A DNA stretch of 64,000 bases, from the NCBI GenBank assembly GCA_008692225.1, contig VICG01000003.1, positions 1,605,501 to 1,669,500 of the forward strand, given 5' to 3'. Numbering within the stretch: the first letter of the stretch is position 1; every line of letters begins with the position of its first letter. Below the pieces are notes generated by a model. That model was not told the origin of the DNA and ran no database searches. It worked only from the letters and a program-made list of their open reading frames with translations. Made by a program: the position numbers and the translations under genes. Shown here one piece after another: positions 48,318-61,869 of the stretch. The DNA is from Monilinia fructicola. Its lineage: Eukaryota > Ascomycota > Leotiomycetes > Helotiales > Sclerotiniaceae.

Positions 48318-51300
48318 TCAAGCGCCTGAAAATATGTCATAACTGTTCTCGATGACAAATTGAACAGCTTGATTCTTGGCGTGCATATCTGTCATCTCCC
48401 GGTCTATGCTGTGATCTCGCATTATTGTTGGCGCAAAAACGACCGCTAAATTCTTGGGTGTCATCTATGATACGTTAGTAGATTAGGGAGGCGACAAAAT
48501 AGAAATGAACATACCAAGTTCTCGCTTTCTCGTTTTGCCACACGCACAAGATGGAAAATCAAAAACTCAAGGCAATCACGATGTTTAGGAGGCAGCATAT
48601 TGACTGTATTTCGTAGATGTGTGCATCGCTCTGCGTTATCTTCGATGGCTGTCATTAAGTTAGTGAGAAGTACCAATACTGAAAACATATAGAGCCTACA
48701 AATTGATTCTAAGACGCGATCATAGACGTCAAAGGTTAGAAGTGGTACTGGCAACTTTCGGAAATATTGTTTGAGAACACTCGTAACCGCAGTGATATCA
48801 AGGTCAGGATCCGAGATGTCGTAGTCTTCACTCTTATCAAATCCCTCCTTGATGAGATTGACTTGACCAGTACCTCCAGTCTTTCGATAGATACCCTCGA
48901 TGTCCATTCCACGCAACTCAACTTCTTCAATGCAGCGAGTAACCACGCTTGGAATTTTGCCGACGCTCATAATCAGCTCTTTCAACAAGATCAGATCGAT
49001 CGAACAGGATTGACGGGGCCTCAGCAGCTAGAATATTACCACTTGACATAGACTTTGGCATTGATTGTGATTTCTTGAATAAACCAAAGCCTTGACGCGA
49101 GGGATCATTTGATGTAGACCTGGGTAAGTTTTGTGCCAGAGGCATTTGGCGCTGGCGATTGCACTGGCTCCATGGTCATGTTATAAGGCATGCCGATGCT
49201 GTCACCAGTTTGACCTGGCCATTGATGTATCGACCGCTCTTGCCCACTGGAGAAAGCACCTTTGAAGCCCTTAGTGACCCCCTTAGCAACAGTCTGACCA
49301 CCCTTCTTCCAATTGAACTTCTTTGCTTGACCCTTGCGAATGTTCACGACGTGAGGAGCTGAGAGTAACGTGGCTGGCTCCATGCTTGGGTCCTGTTCCA
49401 TTGGATGTGGGTAGCTGCTATTGCTTGATCCATAGACAGTCGTACCACTGTTTTCAGATGGGCGGAGACTTGCATTATCCAAATGAACGGAAACATTGGA
49501 TTTATCCTTGTTGTGGTGAGTGTAATTTCCCAGGCCATTCGTTGGTGGCCTTGGGCTTTCCATATTGGTATTGGCCGACCTAAAGCGCTCCTGGATCTGG
49601 TGCGTAAGATCGTTATTCATATCCGCAAGTTGTGCATTCTTAGATGATAATTGCTCAAATTCAACCAGAGCCCTATCACGATCGGCGATAGCCTGATTCT
49701 TTTCTTCCAAGAGCTCATCTCGCTCCTCTCAAAGAGTTGTTCGATTGAGCTAGACATTGTCTGTTTGAGGCGCTCAAGCTTCTGAACGAATTCCTTGATG
49801 GCAGAATCTTCAAGCTCGGCAATATCAAGTGGCTGTTTCGAACCTTTGGCACGTTCCACATAACCAGCTAGAACCTCCAACTGGCGAATCATAAGTTCTG
49901 TTTGAGAATCGAGAACCGAGACAGTCTTTCGCTTTTCGATGAGTTTTTTTGTTAAGTGTTTTTAAATCTTTTTCATTCACAAATTGCCTTTCAAGTTCCG
50001 CAAACCCTTTGTTCGGAGTTGCGAAGCTGCCTTCTTAACAAAGCCGGATCATCTGAAGGGTTGGGTGAGTTCATGGAAATTGGACTGCTGATGTCCCGAG
50101 GTCCGCTGGTGTCTTCGATAATTGGAGTTTTTGGCCATCGTGGAGAATTGGGAGTGCGCGCAGTTGTCTCACTCACGCTGCGACCATGGCCACGGGCAGG
50201 ATTGCTTGCTTCACTGCTTGTATTCCGAACATGACGCACAGCGTTGGAGACTCTTCGAATGATCGATTGTGAACCTTCATCATTTACCAAAATATCCTGG
50301 CCATATCTTCATCCATGGTAAGATCACCGCCAGCGCTCCATCTTGGTAGATTGGGAGATGAAGCGTTACCATTTGCTGAGCCTGCTGATGGTGGTGCCGG
50401 GGGTGCTCTTGGAGTCATGTATGTATCACTCAACTGCTGTTTTGGGATGGGGGGTCGAGTTGATGCTCGATTTGGAGGCACCATATCATCGATAGGTGAT
50501 TGCAGCAGTGGGGCCGGAGATTGATTTGCCATTCACGGTTGGAGTATGGGCAGCTCCTTCCGGCGAGGATTCCGTGGATGGAGAGGTGTCTGTTCCAGAA
50601 GATAAGCTCATTGTACTAACATTACTTTTTCACTGGTCCTGAGGCTATTTCCTTACGGGGTATTGAATTTTTTAGAGCTACCCGAATCAACCCTTGAGAT
50701 GGTAGAATTTTCCGTATCCCTTGATTGTAATTCCTGTGAAGATCTAGAGGTGATTTGGATCCGCTGCCAGCAAAGGTTTGGGGGATTCCACCCTTGCCAT
50801 GCTGCTGTCTTTCCTGGGTGGTATGTTGGACAGGGCAGATCTGGAAGAGTTGCTCTCGCTGCCAGTGTAATCTGATTGTGAGTCGCTTCTCGCGGTCCCG
50901 GCTCGCTTTCCCTTTGGTACATCGCCCAATCTAAACTTTTTCACTGGATGATTGCGTGTTCCCATCTGGAGTTTCTGCCGTGGGTTGAGGTTGCATGTTG
51001 TAGTAGCGTATCATCACCTGTGGGGGATATTCTTTGGCGGGTGTTCCCGTGCCATTTGCTGCCCTGCGTATGCTATCTTTGATCTGTGCTAACTGCTCTT
51101 CAGATGGTTGACTCTTCTCCTGGAATGCGATATGTGGTGTGGATGCTGAGCTCGCGTCCCTTGAATCTCTCGATCGCTTCTGTGGCTGTGGTTCCGTTTG
51201 GCTTCGTCCATTATCTTTTGTGCTAAAATAATCCCGGTCTGATGCTTGGTTCTCTTTGACCTTCTTGGTATTCCCATGATGTCGACGCAGATTTTGGTGT

Positions 51301-52352
51301 CAAAGTTGGCGCCGGGCTTGGGTCCAAAGCGAGAGGTATAAAAAGCTCTCTCCGTCACCATTTGCAATATCCGACACTTGTGAGATCCCTGAATACCTGT
51401 TGTTGCGATAAGTCGTTGTTGGAAGTGTTAACCCATCCCTACTGGTGGTATCGGTAGACGCTCGTTGGGAGGAAGTATCCTCGCGAGGTTTTCGCGAACT
51501 GCTCCTGGATGATGAGTCTGTACGAGAATAGGTTGGCCGCGGCCTTGGAGATAATTCTGTAGGGTTGTCCGCATTATGAGGATCTGGGATCTCACGGTCC
51601 GGGGAGAAGGCGCTTTGTGGAACTGCATTGGGCGGTTAGGGCAGGTAGTGATTTATCGACGAGCATGGGAGATTGGTCATCTTTCTTCTTCGCATTCGCC
51701 GCCGCTCTTGACTTTTTACGTCTTCTAGCCATCAATGATTCGTGGCAGCTCATACAAAATATTCCTTGTGATGTGCGGGCATAGCGAAGGTTTTCGATCT
51801 TACGTTTGCAGTTCCTGCATCGAAAGCATGTTGCACAAAATGCTTGGTCACCGGTGAGGATAGCAAGGTCTTCAATTTTGTTATTGCAGGCACTGCAGCT
51901 GTAAGTGCAATTATTGCAGATCAGAGATCCGTCACCCAGGAGTAACAAATTCGCATCGGAATCCAGGAGGGTTCCGCAGGTATTGCATCGGAAGCAATTC
52001 AAATGCCATCGATTGCCAGCTACAGGGTTGTTAGATCTGCTGAACTTGGAAGTCGGAGGGTTCATTTCATCGATTTCTCGGATCGTCAATGTGCAACTCG
52101 AGGCTCAAATCAAACAAAGCAACGTAGCGCATATTATAGAAAAATGATTGTTGGATTCACAACTTACCAAGTTCGAAGGCTTTTCCCTCCTCGAGGATCT
52201 GTGCAGAAAAAATTCACTTTAGTGGCAGATTCGTAAACACCTCTGGTGGATGGGACGGGAACACTCACATCACCACACCCTTTACACGGATATGCCACAT
52301 CGTCACCCTCCATAGGGGACTCCAGATATGTACTATTGTCCGGTGATTCCAT
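48318..52352 (-). CDS. LIM-domain Rho GTPase-activating protein (Rga1-like)
   Basis: A negative regulator of Rho/Cdc42 GTPases in polarised growth. Start 52352 (MESPDNSTYLESPMEGDD); an in-frame ATG at 52379 is an alternative. Introns: 52268-52199, 52167-52020 (148 nt, the longest here), 48699-48649 and 48514-48465. LIM1 runs from YPCKGCG through NRWHLNCFRCNTC to CNNC; LIM2 from CSACNNKIEDLAIL to CMSCHES. A long disordered Ser/Pro middle and a coiled coil (ALVEFEQLSSKNAQLADMNN) follow. The C-terminal RhoGAP domain has IPSVVTRCIEEVELRGMDIE, GIYRKTGG (arginine finger), KQYFRKLPVPLLT, LPPKHRDCLEFLIFHL and MTPKNLAVVFAPTIMR. Frame breaks lie near 51637, 51335, 50965, 50640, 50285, 49980, 49735, 49130 and at TTTT 48955-48958. 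Length is about 1,240 residues. Confidence 0.85.
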
Positions 52353-52796
52353 CTTTCCAGATATGTGCAGAACCTCCAAAGGAACCCTTTTGATAGCCTT
52401 CTATATCTGCAGATACACTTCCTCCTCGAGTATCACAGACTGTGGATCAAGGCTGAACATGAATTGGCAGATGCGATCTCTCGACGTTACGTTGTCGGGG
52501 TCGATATGTTTCCAAGCAAAAGTGCACGGTCGGTAAGAGATTCGAGAATTGTGTATACGGACACGGAGGTATGCAAGTTCGCAAGGCGCAAGGGGAAAAG
52601 AAGCTAGTGTGAATAGACGATCATCAAGCCAACGTTCGTATCTGGAGCTTGATTGGCGAAGATGAGGTCAATCGGTGTGGAGAAAGGATTGTTTGTATGA
52701 GAACAGACAAAGTTGGAGAGAACAATTAGTAATTGTACGTGAAGATAATGAGGGATGGATCTTGTATGAATTGTGTTGAAGAGAGGGGAAGAGAGG

Positions 52797-52885
52797 ATGG
52801 GAGGAGAGGAGAGGAGAGGAGAGGAGGAGAGGAGAGGAGAGGAGAGGAGAGGAGGAGAGGAGAGGAGAGGAGAAGAGAGGAGAGA
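52797..52885. repeat. GAGGA/GAGAG purine satellite
   Basis: About 90 bp of GGAGA-type units about 450 bp upstream of the LIM-RhoGAP ATG; on that gene's coding strand it is a CT-rich tract. Confidence 0.85.
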
Positions 52886-54299
52886 GGAGAAGTGATGAGA
52901 AAAGAAGTGATAGGTTAAGTAAAGTGTAAAGTGCAAAGTGTCAAGTGTAAAGTGTCGTTGCCCCGTGGTAATGATGGTGGTGGTGATGGTGGTGGTTGGT
53001 GATAGATAGATGCGATGTGATGCGATTTGATTGATTAGATTTATCTTTTGAGACTTTCTTATTTTTTTCTTCAGCCTGCTGTTTATTATTGTTTAATAAG
53101 CAATAAAATATATTTTGATTTATTTATTTTGTACCAAAAGTTTACCAACCAACATGAAAGAGAGGGTCGGCTGTTGTTGGTAAAGTCGGTAGGTACAGTA
53201 CTGCTGACTGTAGGCAGGTAGTATTGTACCGGTAGAAAGGGAGGGACGACTGAAGAGGCTAGAAAGGCTAAAGAGGCTAGAGAGGCGAGAGAGGCGAGAG
53301 GCGAGAGAGGCTAGACTACTGTAATAGAAAGAAGTTTCCTAAAGTAGCTTGGAACCTTGTAGGCCAGAAAGTAAGTGGTGGGTGCGTGTGGTGTAAGTAT
53401 AACAAGTAGACTGGAGGTAATTAGATGGTTGTTGTATAATAATAATAATGATCACAATAAGGATAATAATAAGAAGAGATACTCGAGTATGGTTCAGTCT
53501 ACGAGGGCTAAAGTACCTGCCTACTAATCAGGTAGTAGAGACGTAGGTACGGAGTAGGTAGTTACTAGGTCTTACTAGGTCGTCTATTAAGTAGGTACGT
53601 ACCTACTTCAAGGTTAATAGTATCTCTCTCTCTATTATATGTTATGATGATGATTTATGTAACCATCAACCCCCAGTTGGCTGTCCTTCAAAATGTGAAA
53701 ATGTGGTCTAGAAAGAAAAGCCCTTATCCCTTATCCTTTATCCTTTGTCCTCTGTCCCATATCCCTTATCCCTTAAGGGTGTGAGGTGAGATGAGGCAAG
53801 GTAAAACCGAAGGATTTCGGTACGTCCTGCACTGACTGGACTACAAGCTACCTACCACCTAATTAGTAGTATCTAATTTGAGAATCTTCAGAAATCGAAA
53901 TGTCCCAAGAAAAAGGGCTGAGGAACCTAATGGGTAGTTTGTGCTACATACTCTGTACACTACGTAGTTGATCTACCAAGCAATGATGCCTAGGTATTAT
54001 ATGATACGAAGATTAGGTTTGGTTATCATTGAGTGTTGAAAGTATATATATATACTGTATTTCTTGAAACATGGATCAGAAAGAGATCGCTCCTTGGAAT
54101 ATAGTTTTACTGTTGAAATTCCGAAAACCCGATCTATTAGGTTCCTTTACCGCTAGATGATGATGATTAATACGATTGCGTTCTTTCTTATTAACGTCGG
54201 CTCACCTCTGTATATACTTGAGCAAGTAGGTTGGTTAGAACTTAGGAGGAGGAGGAGGAGGAGAAGAAGGAGGAGTAATAGTAATAGCAATAATAGTAA

Positions 54300-54391
<92 letters not shown>
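54300..54391. repeat. (AGT) trinucleotide satellite, about 30 copies
   Basis: An uninterrupted run of AGT units. It is flanked on the left by GGA and AAT-type triplets (54242-54299) and on the right by ACTCGAG. Confidence 0.95.
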
Positions 54392-57300
54392 CTCGAGTAG
54401 TTGTTCAATTTCAAAGATGCCATGAATCCAAATCACTTTTAGACACCCATGGCCTGCTTACCTAATCGGTACAAGACGGACCTGGGAAGAATGAATGACC
54501 ATTCAACATACCAATTTACGAAGAATTTAATTACCGCTGCATATCTCATCTGCAGTGCAAATAAAGGATATCACCAATATACAATACTCCAGCTGTACTT
54601 CCTCGCATCGAAATGATATGATTACAGTACAATCATTGTTGCAATATCTCAGATGCCTTCTCTAGACAAAATGAGGATCTCCCATCAATTCCCAATTACT
54701 GAGAAGACCTGTTATGCCTTATTATCTAATTACTCATCTAGCTAGATAATCTTACAAGTTACAATAAACAAGTCTCCGGAAATCAGCCTACACCTATCTA
54801 TCTGATTTTGACATTTCAAACCGATCCCAAAGTTGGATCCGGGACCAGGGAATGACCATGGGTTTTCGGAACCCAAGAGAGCGTTTAACCTAACGAGATG
54901 CGATTATGCCTACATGGTGGCATTTTAGGAGAGTTTCAAATAAAGACCTTCACCCAAGGAGATGTCATCATGAAGATGATTGGCATGCAAAGAAGATGAA
55001 CGTGGCGACATGAACTTCCACAACGCATCCTTTCATCTCGTGTGATTTATGCCGTAACCCATGGGTCTTCCAGTATAAAATGATACCTCATGCCGAAAGG
55101 CGTGTTTGATACTCCCAAGAGATGATGGTGACATTTCGTAGATGAAATGAAGAAACATAGTCCTTGTGCATGTGTTCGGGATGGGATGCGTGTGCGATGG
55201 ACTCGTGAAGTCATAAATTTGACTCCGACTCATTTGCCATCAATTCCCAAGAATCTTGGGGTGATATCGTGTTCTTCGTATTACAAGATTAACGTCATAC
55301 AACATCATCCATGCCACTCAAGAGCCGGATGAAAATTCTCTCCTCTGTAGTCTGGACTATCGTACAATACAGTATCTGAAACTTCATTTTAAGGTTCTCA
55401 TATAGGAAGTCATAACCTTATTAATGAAGCAGGGTCCATCGAAGACTTCAAAGTTTACAGTCGATCTAGGTACCTAATGGTCAGGTAAGGAGTGAGGACG
55501 TACGGCACTGGCTGGTATTACGAATTGTAATCTTACTCACTACCTCGAAGAATTTCATTCATATGTCGGTAGCCGGGGGTCTGAGAAGAGTAATGTACGC
55601 ATAAGTACTAATACTAACAAGTATGATTTACTCTGTATCTCCTTCGAAGTCATCAATTATGGCCCATGTATTATTCCTTACCGCTTCTTCATTTACCACC
55701 TACGTACTAATTACTAGCACACCCGTTATCAATATCAATCTCAGCATCTACAAGGAGAATTATGCACACCCTCATCAATATCAATCAACACCTCCCTCAT
55801 CTTACATGGTACAAGATCTCCAAATAACGCTTGGTTTTCCTCAAACACTCGGCTTACCCACATCTCCAGTTTGACAATTCCCCCTGGATTTCGAAACTTT
55901 CCTTCGAACTCCTTAGCCGAGGCTAAAATTCACGATTTACGTATCATCTTCCTAGGTGTCTACGGAGTAGTCGTTATTAAGCTAGGTAAATACAGTACTA
56001 ATAAATGGTTCATCAGAAGAATCATTGAATGAAAGTTGCCTTGCGGACCATGTTACGTTGACCCCAGCATTCCCAGCATAATGCTCATCTTGCTTGCAAT
56101 GATTAGCTCTGAGAGATAATCCAACCATTAAAACCCTAAATCGGCAATGTCGCCTATCGGTGTCCCCTAAAACATCTCATCGATGTTTCAGCATCGACTT
56201 GGTCCATGAGTTAGTTGATCCTTTTTCACTTTCCATCGATCCTCATCTGATACAATCCCCAGAAGAGATTAATTGTGGAGAGCAGATGACAAGAATAGAA
56301 CTCCGTCTGGGCCCTTGGCGGAAATTGTCGATGTCGATCACCAACAATTTCATGTCGAGTCAGCGCACCGTTTTCTGTACTGTAACGGGAAAGCAGGGGG
56401 TATGATCAAAGTCAATTTGGTCACGTGAAGGGATCGATGCCCTCCTTGAGCCCGGACACTCGACGAATACCGACTGATTAGGAAAAAGAGCGAGTTTGCT
56501 TCGAGCTCCTGTATATTTCCCGTGCATCGGGTCGAGCGTCATATGCTGCACGGCATTCATCCGGCCAGTGTTGGAGCAAGCCACCAACAGATCACCAAAT
56601 CAACAAGCATTTTCGACTGCCGCCTCAATGCCGCTCACAAACTATTGCCAACCAACTGACAATGAACCGAATCAAGCCAACCTCTCAGTTGACGGCCTGT
56701 CATAACTTTTTTTGATCTTGTGCCATATCTCAGCGCTCATCCAATCACTTCTGCTCTATACACTCCAGCCTACCATCCCGGCTCATCCTTCCCCTCCCCA
56801 ACATCCTACGCGAAACCAAACACCAGCGTCACACAAACCACAAGATAAACATCCAATCACCGCCCAATCGCATCGCACATCACACCACATATCATGCATA
56901 AGAATACACGCAGCCTGATATTCTATGGTACTTTATCCCCCCCCCTCCAGCCTTCCTTCCCCAGCCCTACCTGAACTCCAACTCCGGTTTCCCCACGCAT
57001 GTTTCAACGCACACCGCCATGTCATACCCGGTATCATTCAGCACGCGTAAGTAGCGTTAGCACGAACAGAAGCTCATCCTCGCACCATCCTCAGAAGACG
57101 TCGAAGAATCCTACGTCTCTCACCCCCTGCACGCATCCCAATTCCCTCGGACGACCAAATCCCCCATCCCATATCCATCCGGGGCCGCCGTGCTCCCCTC
57201 CCACTGTCTATCCAAAGCAGGGCTTCCAAAAGCTCAGATAAAATGAACCTTCTCGTGATCCATTTCCAATTCACATCGCCGACTATCATCCCATCAGACG

Positions 57301-58467
57301 TTAACCAAGGAGCCCCCAACTTCCCAGCCCGTAGCCTTTCTTGCGTGTCTACGACAATCTCGAAGACATTCAAAGCATGTGCGTGAAAAGGTGCATGCAT
57401 ACGTCGCTGCTGTGCGCATCGCCCGGCTCGATGATGGCCTACCATATGCAGCATCATATATCTATGTATGATAGCAGTGATCGAGCGTACTGAGTTCAGA
57501 GATAGAGACTCGACACCATGTATCATACCACCTCTCTCTCTCTCTCTCTCTCTTCCCAACACAAGTACTTCCCAACTTCTCCCCGGCACACCCAAACCCA
57601 AAAATGCCAACAACCAACAAACAGCAAATCTCGAGCCACGCTACGCCACACCACACCCCCCTGGCCAAAAAAATTCAACCCCAAATCAGCACATATCATA
57701 TTCTCCTCCTCACCACCCAACCTTTCCCCTCCCCTCCACCCCCGCCATCCCAACCCCACGCACCACCAAACGCAACCAAACCAAACCAACAACACCTCCG
57801 CCAAAAAAAAAGCGGAAAAAAAAAAGCGCCCAGATCCCCTCCCCCCTCCCCCCTCCTCCCATTCTCAAATCAGGCCAGAACTCAATCCCCAACATCCCAG
57901 CCTCCCCGTTGTGTTAGCGCAAACGTGACCATGTGAAATCCGTCTTGTGGGTTGATTTCAACCCGGGACCGAGGTTCTCTACGTCTGCCTTTGGGCGCTG
58001 GTGAATGCTTTTTGTAGTCTTGCAACCGGCAGGTGTCGTCAAAGCCGACGCTTGTGGATGAATGATGGGTTATGTGAGGGCTCAAAGATGGAGTCGATAT
58101 GTGGCTGTTCCTCTACCAAGAGCGCGGAATAATAGAATCCTCAAACTCGCATAAATAGAGCTGCACGCACAAGCATGATGAATTCAAAAAATTATAACAT
58201 GATTTAAGCCGACTAAACTCCTACCTGTGTGACGTCCCCGATAATAACCAGAAGATTGATATGTAAAGTGATTTCCGCAACGCCTTGCATCCCTACCTTT
58301 TCCCTCGCTACACACCAGGGAACCTATCACACCTGCCAAAGATAACCCAAAAATATTCAGTCAAAAGAGATGACTTTCCTATCGTACAATCCTTACTCAT
58401 CCTCCAATCCACTGAAATATTAGCCCATAACACCTTTGTCCCTCATTCCGCACCCCTTCGTGCCCCT

Positions 58468-61400
58468 TCAGTTCCCTAACTCTAGCTCCCTCTGTCTCTT
58501 GACAATGTAATATGTAATCAAGCTCTTCGGATCACCGCTCACTCTTCCACCAATACCACTCCAGAATCTTGCCTCGCCAATCCGCGCATGCGTGCTCACA
58601 CAGAGCACCACGGCATCTAATCTCACACCGCTTTCCTTACTCTCTAGACACTTTGCAGCCAATGCCAAGATGCTATCAATTTCCGCATCCTCCATCTCAA
58701 CATCAGTCTTGATGTCTAGGGTCTGCTTCAGTATATGTAATCCCATACTCAATTTTCGACATCCCTCCAATGTCATTTCTTCGTTAGTGAGGGATGTAAG
58801 AATGGTAGAGATGGTGTCTTTGGGGTTGGAAAGTGTAACAAGTTCGTCGGCGAGAAGTTCGAGGCCACTGACGATATGGGCGCGTGCATCGTAGCAAGAG
58901 CGGGTGGCGAGAATGGAGTGGAAGCCTTTTGCAGTATGGGGTCGGAAGGACTCTCGGTAGCTTTTGTACATGAGTTTGATGGTAGCTAGTACTTGTGCTT
59001 TGACATCTTGAACTTTTGCAGGTGGGAGATTTGTCAGTGGTTCTTCGAGATATTCGAAAAGACCTAACAAGAGAGCATCAAATCTACCGTCTCCCCAAAC
59101 AGCTTTGTTGTCTCTGATCATGGCTTGAAGTTTTCGGAAACCATGGACATCTAGAGATTTGGCTTCGATTTTGGCGATGCCGCTGTCGAGTAATTTTGTA
59201 CTTTGTTTGAGCCTATCGGGAGACATCGGTGGATTTTTGGCCCCTTCGCCATCGAATTCGCTGATACCATTTCTTGAGAGGTTCATGGCATCTTCATTGA
59301 CAGGCACTTCTTCTAGAACAGATGTCGCAACTACGGGTCTAGGAATAGTTGTGTCATCTGTACTCGAGAAAGGATCTTCATATACCTTCATTGGTTGACT
59401 GGCAGGTGCTTTGATATCCTCGTCGGAGTCGACGACCCGGGTAAATTTCTCTGCTTGCGTTCGCTCTAATCCTGTAATTGTTGGAACGACCATGGTAAAA
59501 TCTTCATCTGCTCTAGAAGGGCTGGATGGCGGTAATCCAGGGACTGATTTGGTTCTTGTCCTAATGGGACTACTAATATGTGGAGAAGCAGCAAGTCTTG
59601 GGGAAGCCGTGGTAACCCTTCCAGATACACTTTTTGCGGGACTTGTATAAGTGGATTGGGTTGGATGACTAGAATGGCTTGTATTTGGTCTCGGCATTGG
59701 AGCTCTTCTGGCTTGGGGAGAACTGGTAGCAACAGGGGTCTTGGACCTTGGTGGTCTTGCGGATGTAGAGGATGAAGGGCTTGCGTTTGTTTCGCTAGAA
59801 GCTTGATTGGTTCTCCTTACAGAATATGGTCCAGCAGTGGCAGGCCTAGCAGCAAGCTCTGGCCTCTTGGATTTACTTGGTCGCATGGGTGCGACGGAAA
59901 GACCGCCACGAGATGCAGTAGGCTCAAGGTGCGGTCGTGTTGGAGCTGTTTCGGAAGATGTCGGCTTACCTGATGCAGCTGGAGCGGACCTCGTTGGAGA
60001 AAATGTTGACATTGCAGAACCAGGACGAGTAGGTATGCTTTTGCTGGCCATTTGTGCCTTCTTCTGTGCCATCATAGTCTCTCTCAAAGAAGGTCGCGGG
60101 GGTCCAGTAGTGCTCTTGGAAAATCCAAGGCCCGGCCGGGAGCTGACTGCAGCCGCTTTCTTTGGGGCATTTGGATTTTCTGAAGAATTTTCTAGTAATC
60201 TTTTCTGGGTCGGCTCCAGGTCCTCTGCAATTCTAAAGGTTGTTAGCTATAACTGGGACTGTACAAAATTACGTCTTCACTTACATCTCAGCTCTTGCTG
60301 GCCATATCTGGGCAAAGGTCCAGTAGGTTGATCTCATGTTCTCGCGAACACCAGGATTTGCATCGGCTAGGCCCTTCTTTATACACTTTTCTATCAACTC
60401 CAAGCCACCGCTATGTTCAACGTGACTCTTGTGTTGCGCCTCCTTCTTGAGCAGTGTTTTGAGCCAACCCGTAGCATAGGTTCGAGGCTGAACATTTTTA
60501 TCCTGGCATGCGAGCCAAATATGCTGCATGATTCGATGATTATAAGTGACACCACTAATAATAATATCAACTGTGATATTTCCATTCTGCGAACTAATTT
60601 TCTTGGTACCCCCACAGAGCTTGATGAGATTTTGCAGAAGAATTTCGACCATGGGATCCAGTCCAGGTCCCGCAGTCCTAGCGACCTCTTGGACGAGACT
60701 GCATCCTTCCTTGGAAAGACTTGTTCTCAGCGAGTTCACAGCCTTCAAGATACCATCCAGGAGGCTTTTGATGCCAGCAAGGAAAGCGTCATGATAGTCA
60801 CTTGGGGCATTTCCGGCGTTCAGTCTCCGTAATTTCGTACAACTCTGTTCTCTCTTAAACCAATTTGCCTCCGACTCCTTGTCCTGGAACCATTGATGCA
60901 TTTCTTGAAATGTTTCCTCTAGCTCTCGCTGTGTATTCACATATGCAGGGTCGACTTGCTCTATCCTAACTTCAGGTGTCGCTGGTCTCGAGATACCCAT
61001 CGCAGATGCACTACTAACTGAAGGATTTCGCACAGAGGCTTCAGGTCTTTCCGACTCCACGACCGCTGATGGTCCTCCCGGTATGAGTTGACTTGTGATA
61101 GCTTGCACTATCGCCGGTCGAACATTAAAGTTTTTCAATTGTTTCTTCAGATCAGATTTGGCGCCATTGGGAGCATTTCTATGCCACGTCAGTATACGCA
61201 AAAGACAGTGATAAGAACAAACTTACTGAAACAAGGTAATGACAGTATTTCTCGCAGTGTCTCTTACCATGCCATCGGCATCTTCCAGCAGATCCATCAG
61301 AGTAGTTACGAAACTCTTGAATGGCATCCCGTGCTCTTGATGCATCTATTTGATGAGGTGGTTAGAAAGTGCAAATAACCTCACGCCAAGATCCATTCGT

Positions 61401-61869
61401 TTACCTGTACAACCCAATTCATTGAGGTCTCCTTCATCCTCGAGTTTTTTCCTATTAATCCCGCATTCTTCACAATTCTTTCTACATCCATGGGTGCGTT
61501 CTTCCAGAAAGTGGTCAGGCATTGCGCAGCAAGCTGTCTATACTTCTCCCTCTGGTCGCCCATCTTGTCATTTATCATTGGCAGGGTTCGCGCAGCTTCC
61601 TTGACAATATACTTGGGTTCCTGGCGTGATAGTCTGGTAAGGAGATGGTTGAGGGTAGAGAATCCAGCGTTGACCAGAGCAGCGTGCTGCGACGACAACG
61701 CAATGCGCAAAGCTTCGAATAACGAAATAATGTATGGTTCGGGAACATTATGTTGTTTGATACTAGATTTGATATTGTTGATTTGATTGACCTTCGCATC
61801 TATTGAAGAATCCGTTCGAAGTATTGCCAGCAAGTTTGCAACTTGATCTTCGGTGATCTTTTCACCCAT
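58468..61869 (-). CDS. stu1: STU1 / CLASP microtubule-associated protein
   Basis: CLASP proteins bind tubulin and microtubules and are needed for spindle stability. The start at 61869 (MGEKITEDQVANLLAIL) and four exons give 1,080 residues with no frame break: 61869-61405, 61345-61227, 61178-60285 and 60232-58468. Introns are 59, 48 and 52 nt with normal sites. The N-terminal TOG/HEAT repeats read ALSSQHAALVNAGFSTLNHL and QYR-like QREKYRQLAAQCLTTFWKN. A second CLASP-N TOG region has DPAYVNTQRELEETF, CTKLRRL and GGTKKISSQNGNITVDIII. A basic Ser/Pro-rich central region (SRPGLGFSKSTTGPPRPSLR, TKSVPGLPPSSPSR) probably binds microtubules. C-terminal HEAT repeats end near KRQRELELGN. It is divergent from the BSP-like gene. 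Confidence 0.92.

Larger units (their letters stand above)
52353..58467. other. 6.1 kb gene-free region upstream of LIM-RhoGAP and downstream of STU1
   Basis: No gene is supportable. It contains satellites (52797-52885 and 54300-54391), a degenerate GAGGCTAGA array (53250-53315), duplicated TATCCCTTATCC-type words near 53720-53775, a CT run near 57533-57552, C-rich low-complexity sequence 57600-57900, and TACGGAGTA words at 53548 and 55961. Open frames at 57074-57936 are compositional. Confidence 0.6.

Noticed and set aside
57074..57613. 179-codon minus-strand frame
   Set aside because: It runs through a CT satellite and C-rich low-complexity DNA, shows no domain, and the overlapping frames on both strands are equally long.
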